Part shown: in pieces, positions 60,590-64,000 of the stretch | Position numbering within the stretch: position 1 is the first letter of the stretch | Layout: the number at the start of each line of letters is the position of its first letter | Source of the DNA: Advenella kashmirensis WT001 | GTDB taxonomy: Bacteria > Pseudomonadota > Gammaproteobacteria > Burkholderiales > Burkholderiaceae_B | Reading direction: 5' to 3' | Assembly: GCF_000219915.2 (NCBI RefSeq) | Contig: NC_017964.1 | Location: 3,410,001 to 3,474,000 of the forward strand | DNA length: 64,000 nt | Program-made: the position numbers and the translations under genes | The notes under the pieces: generated by a model | Databases searched by the model: none | Seen by the model: only the letters and a program-made list of their open reading frames with translations | What the model was told of the DNA's origin: nothing

Positions 60590-61152
60590 CTATCGCCTTG
60601 GGGTATCTGCTACTTCTTCGGTTTCATCATCTTCGTCGTCCTGGTCGTCGTCATCATCCAGATCTTCGAAGTCATCATCTTCGTCTTCCGACTCGGGCAC
60701 CAGCGCAGCCGACAGATTGGCCATTTCCACGGCAACCTGGCGCAATCCTTGCCTTTCTGTTCAGCGCGGGCCTTGGCCTGCTCTTCGTCTTCTGTGGTCA
60801 GAATACCATTGGCCACCGGCACATTGGTATCCATGGACACCCGAGTAATAGCCGCAGCACTTTCATTGCTGACGATTTCGAAGTGATAGGTTTCACCACG
60901 AATGACGGCACCCAGGGCGATCAGCGCATCAAATTCGTAGGTTTCGGCCATTTGTGCCAGCGTCAGGCCCACTTCGAGCGCGCCGGGCACAGTCACGACC
61001 ATAATGTCGCGTTCGTCGACACCCAGCTCGCCAAGCTCGGCCAGGCAGGCTTCGAGTTCGGCAAAACCAATTTCCTCGTTAAATCGTGCGCACACGATAC
61101 CGATATGCAGGCCTTCGCCATTCAGATCAGGGGCGAGTGTATAGGGTTTCAT
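60590..61152 (-). CDS. ribH: 6,7-dimethyl-8-ribityllumazine synthase with acidic tail
   Basis: About 187 residues when restored. Core motifs: [56 protein letters not shown]. The frame breaks near 60740 (one C lost; GCCCAG read as GCCAG); after repair [19 protein letters not shown] is followed by about 35 mostly acidic residues ([20 protein letters not shown]...) ending VADTPRR. Without repair the end is a basic nonsense tail. Start ATG 61152 (MKPYTLAP) follows AAAGGA by six bases. Condenses the pyrimidine and butanone intermediates in riboflavin synthesis. Confidence 0.92.
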
Positions 61153-61168
61153 AGCCATTCCTTTAAAG

Positions 61169-62317
61169 TCAGCGGGGGTCAGAAGAAGTTTCGTAACCTG
61201 TCACGGTAAGTGCATAACCAGTCATGCTTGGCATTTTACGTGGAAGTGCGAGCAGGCGCATCTTTCCGACGTTCAGTTCACGTAATATTTGCGCGCCGAT
61301 ACCGTAAGTGCGCAGATCGTAGCGATCATCCCTGCGCGCGGTGCTCTCGGTTTCTCCCCATTTCTCCAGCGCCTCGATCAGGCCTTTTTGCGATCCCTGG
61401 CAGTTAAGCAGCACAAGAACACCGGCCGGGCTGGCGGAAATCGCCTCCAGCGCCTGGGCGATACCCCAGCTGTGTGCATTGCGCTCCAGGTCCAGCAGAT
61501 CCAGTACCGATACCGGCTCATGCACGCGCACCAGCGCTTCCTGGTCGGGATCGATCACGCCATGCACCAGTGCAATATGCCCCGCGCCCGACATGCTGTC
61601 CTGATAGGAGACCGCTTCGAACTGGCCGAAAGGGGTTTTCAGGTTTTTGCTGCCCAGGCGGCGAATCATGGATTCGTTTTCGCTGCGATACTGGATCAGA
61701 TCGGCGATCGTACCAATTTTCAGATTGTGTTCACGGGCGAAGGTAACCAGGTCGGGCAGACGCGCCATGCTGCCATCGGGTTTAAGAATTTCACAGATGA
61801 CCGCAGCTGGCGTCAGGCCTGCCATGGCGGTCAGATCACAGCCTGCTTCGGTATGGCCGGCACGGATCAGCACCCCGCCCGATACCGCCTGGACCGGAAA
61901 AATATGTCCGGGATTGACCAGATCCTGAGGTTTGGCGTTCTTGGCAACGGCCGCCTGAATGGTGCGGGCCCGATCAGCAGCGGAAATACCGGTAGTGACG
62001 CCTTCGGCGGCCTCGATGGACACGGTAAAGTTGGTACCAAAGGATGTGCCGTTGCGCGAGGCCATCAGCGGCAACTCCAGCTGGCGGCAACGTTCTTCAG
62101 TCAGCGTCAGGCATACCAGGCCGCGGGCGTGGGTCACCATGAAATTGATGGCTTCGGGCGTGACAAAGTCTGCCGCCATCACCAGATCGCCTTCATTTTC
62201 GCGATCTTCTTCGTCAACCAGAATGACAATACGCCCCGCCTTGAGCTCTTCGACGATTTCAGAGACGGGAGAAATGGTGCAGTCGGGCACCAGAGAAACA
62301 GGGGCGGCAGAAGTCAT
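61169..62317 (-). CDS. ribBA: RibB synthase fused to a degenerate GTP cyclohydrolase II domain
   Basis: 382 residues, intact. N-terminal DHBP synthase is complete: [69 protein letters not shown]. The C-terminal half, where RibA sits, keeps the fold but lacks the zinc cysteines (the CxxxxxxxxxxCxC stretch reads [17 protein letters not shown]...). It is probably not a GTP cyclohydrolase; a separate RibA would be needed. Such hybrids are known in betaproteobacteria. Located upstream of ribH. No FMN riboswitch was recognised ahead of it. Confidence 0.92.
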   Translation of the reverse strand: MTSAAPVSLVPDCTISPVSEIVEELKAGRIVILVDEEDRENEGDLVMAADFVTPEAINFMVTHARGLVCLTLTEERCRQLELPLMASRNGTSFGTNFTVSIEAAEGVTTGISAADRARTIQAAVAKNAKPQDLVNPGHIFPVQAVSGGVLIRAGHTEAGCDLTAMAGLTPAAVICEILKPDGSMARLPDLVTFAREHNLKIGTIADLIQYRSENESMIRRLGSKNLKTPFGQFEAVSYQDSMSGAGHIALVHGVIDPDQEALVRVHEPVSVLDLLDLERNAHSWGIAQALEAISASPAGVLVLLNCQGSQKGLIEALEKWGETESTARRDDRYDLRTYGIGAQILRELNVGKMRLLALPRKMPSMTGYALTVTGYETSSDPR

Positions 62318-62422
62318 GATCGTGCTTGAATCCGGAAAGACTGGCGCTGGCGCAGCGCACCAGCAATGGGCAAAAGCGTTATTTTACCCCGTCACCCCTG
62401 TAAAAGGCGGCAAGACCCCCAT

Positions 62423-62845
62423 TCAGTCCGAGGATTGTTGGGGGCCGCGCACCACGGCGGTGACCTCGATTTCCACCTTTGCCCGGTCTTCCACCAGGCC
62501 GGCCACCTGCACCGCCGTCATGGCCGGGAAATGCCGGCCGATGACATTGCGGTAATGCTCGCCAATCGCCGGATAGGCCGCCACATATTCACGCTTGTCC
62601 GTCACGTACCAGTTCATGCGGACAATATCGGATGGCGCCGCCCCGCCCTCCCTGAGGACCGCCACGATATTTTCCAGGGTCTGGCGCACCTGCTCGCCCA
62701 GATCGTCGGATTCAAACTGCTGTTGCCCATTCCAGCCGATCTGGCCGCCAACAAATAGCAGGCGGCTGCCGGCTTCAACAGTGATCATGGTGCCGTTGGC
62801 ATAGCCGCGGGGCTTGGTCCAGTCTGAGGGTTGCAATATTTCCAT
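62423..62845 (-). CDS. RidA/YjgF-family protein
   Basis: 140 residues, intact. Motifs: [57 protein letters not shown] and the C-terminal VEIEVTAVV. Family members hydrolyse reactive imines or related enamines. Between ribBA and an acyl-CoA ligase; this position with an aromatic acyl-CoA ligase hints at a catabolic role, but a housekeeping role is equally possible. Confidence 0.85.
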   Translation of the reverse strand: MEILQPSDWTKPRGYANGTMITVEAGSRLLFVGGQIGWNGQQQFESDDLGEQVRQTLENIVAVLREGGAAPSDIVRMNWYVTDKREYVAAYPAIGEHYRNVIGRHFPAMTAVQVAGLVEDRAKVEIEVTAVVRGPQQSSD

Positions 62846-62879
62846 GTTTTCAGTTTCCTATTCCTATTACCGATCCCTA

Positions 62880-64000
62880 TTACCGGGTTTCGGCCATTTT
62901 TCTCAGAACAAAACGCTGCAGCTTGCCGGTTTCGGTGCGCGGCAGCTGCTCCACAAATTCAATTTCGCGCGGATACTTGTAGGGCGCCGCTTCCTGCTTC
63001 ACATAATCCTGCAGGGTCGCGATCAGTGCGGCGTCGGGCGTAAAGCCTCGTTCAGCACAACATAGGCCTTGACGATTACGCCGCGCTCGGCATCGCTGCG
63101 GCCTACCACCCCGCAGTCGTTCACCGCTTCATGAGTCATGAGCACGCTTTCGACTTCCGGGCCGGCAATGTTGTAGCCTGCCGAGACGATCATGTCGTCG
63201 TCGCGGGCGCGATAATAAAAGTAGCCGTCGTCATCCATCACAAAAGCATCGCCGGGCAGATTCCACTGCTGCTGCACGTAGCGGGACTGGCGTTCATCGT
63301 CCAGATAACGACAGCCGGTCGGGCCGCGCACAGCCAGCCGGCCCAGCGTACCGGGCGGCACCTCGTTCATATCAGCATCAACTACCTTGGCCTGATAGCC
63401 GGGCACTACCCGACCAATCGCGCCATCACGGATGTCATTACCGGTACTGGAAATATATACATGCATCATTTCCGTACCCCCAATGCCATCCGTCATATTG
63501 ATGCCGCTGGCCTTTTTCCATATCTGGCGCGTATCATCGGGCAACGCCTCGCCGGCCGACACGCAAATCCGCAGCGAAGCCAGCGGATAACCTTCGGCCA
63601 GCGCCGCCATCTTGCGATAGAAGGTAGGCGCCGTAAAGGTCATGGTTACCTTGTGATCGGCAATGATCTGCAAAAAGCGTCGGGGGTCAGCTTTTCCACC
63701 AGCAACGTCGAACCGCCGGCGCGCAATGGAAAGCACAGCAACCCGCCCAGCCCGAAAGTGAAGGCCAGCGGCGGCGTGCCGCAAGCGATATCAGTCTCCC
63801 GGGTTTGCAGCACCTGGCTGGAAAAGGTATCGCACATGGCAAGCACATCGCGATGAAAGTGAATGCAGCCCTTGGGCTTACCGGTAGTGCCGCTGGTAAA
63901 GGCGATCATGCAGGGGTCATCGCGCAGCGTCTGGGCGTCGTAGGGCGCGTCGCTTTTGGTGTCGGCCCTTGCCTGCATGCTATCGGGCGCATGGACCGCA
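62880..64000 (-). CDS. Benzoate/2-aminobenzoate-CoA ligase-like AMP-forming ligase, partial
   Basis: C-terminal ~370 residues of an acyl-CoA ligase, running off the right edge. Motifs: FTSGTTGKPKGCIHFHRDVLAM (AMP site), FTAPTFYRKMAALAEGYPLASLRICVSAGEALP, DGIGGTEMMHVYISS, and YKYPREIEFVEQLPRTETGKLQRFVLRK (C-terminal lysine). The FTAPTFYRKM and GGTEMMH segments resemble 2-aminobenzoate-CoA ligases. Two one-base losses: 63678-63679 (LTPDRFLQIIADHKV) and 63046-63047 (NEGFTPDAALIATLQ). Stop TAA 62880-62882. Downstream of it lies ridA in the same direction. Confidence 0.82.

Noticed and set aside
61289..62329. Open frame of about 345 codons antisense to ribBA
   Set aside because: Shadow of ribBA; no recognisable family.
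62318..62422. FMN riboswitch ahead of ribBA
   Set aside because: No match to the conserved RFN core was found in the short leader.

Overview
The window looks like chromosomal DNA of a betaproteobacterium of the family Alcaligenaceae. The signs are Bug-type (tripartite tricarboxylate) binding proteins, a Bordetella-like nicotinate (nic) locus with a MarR repressor, a methylcitrate operon of the acnD/prpF type, and a ribBA-ribH-nusB-thiL-pgpA-pncC block. An Advenella-like genome is my best guess; that is inference, not proof.

Layout. 1-8.3 kb: nicotinate catabolism (nicB part, nicA, a cytochrome c-fused NicB-like subunit, nicR, nicC, nicT) with shared candidate NicR operators. 8.3-11.2 kb: LysR regulator, small cyclophilin-like protein, NepI-like exporter. 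11.3-15.5 kb: Tat-exported molybdenum hydroxylase (IorAB type) with an AraC regulator. 15.8-26.5 kb: ilvD, a lipoprotein, a quinone reductase with divergent LysR, SMR and MFS exporters, a PQQ sugar dehydrogenase with a DUF2231 partner, and a DHA2 exporter with an XRE/MmyB regulator. 26.7-34.2 kb: methylcitrate operon (prpC-acnD-prpF plus an isocitrate-lyase-family gene) with a divergent ScfR/PrpR-type regulator. 34.3-38.7 kb: two Bug binding proteins, an atypical SDR and a LysR regulator. 38.7-49.9 kb: a CoA-dependent catabolic island (TRAP transporter, FAD oxidoreductase, two hydratase-like crotonases, CoA-transferase, acyl-CoA dehydrogenase; divergent GntR regulator and acyl-CoA ligase) whose substrate I cannot name. 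50.2-52.4 kb: groESL with CIRCE and a sigma32-like promoter. 52.5-55.7 kb: PIN-toxin remnant, AraC, PNPOx-like and DUF1097 genes, IS3 remnant. 55.8-64 kb: dgkA, pyrF, a FitAB-type toxin-antitoxin pair, pncC, pgpA, thiL, nusB, ribH, ribBA, ridA and an aryl/acyl-CoA ligase cut by the right edge.

A property of the whole window is that about 27 otherwise well-conserved reading frames are broken by single-base changes, nearly all one-base losses in short G or C runs (typically CCC read as CC). They hit housekeeping genes such as pyrF, ribH and thiL, so most are probably sequencing or assembly errors. I annotate these genes over their full restored length and state each break point.

The best candidates for new biology are the unnamed TRAP/CoA catabolic island at 38.7-49.9 kb, the split nicotinate dehydrogenase with a pseudo-catalytic cytochrome subunit, the SDR that lacks its catalytic Tyr/Lys, and the acidic tail on lumazine synthase. 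I found no CRISPR array, tRNA, rRNA or complete insertion sequence.
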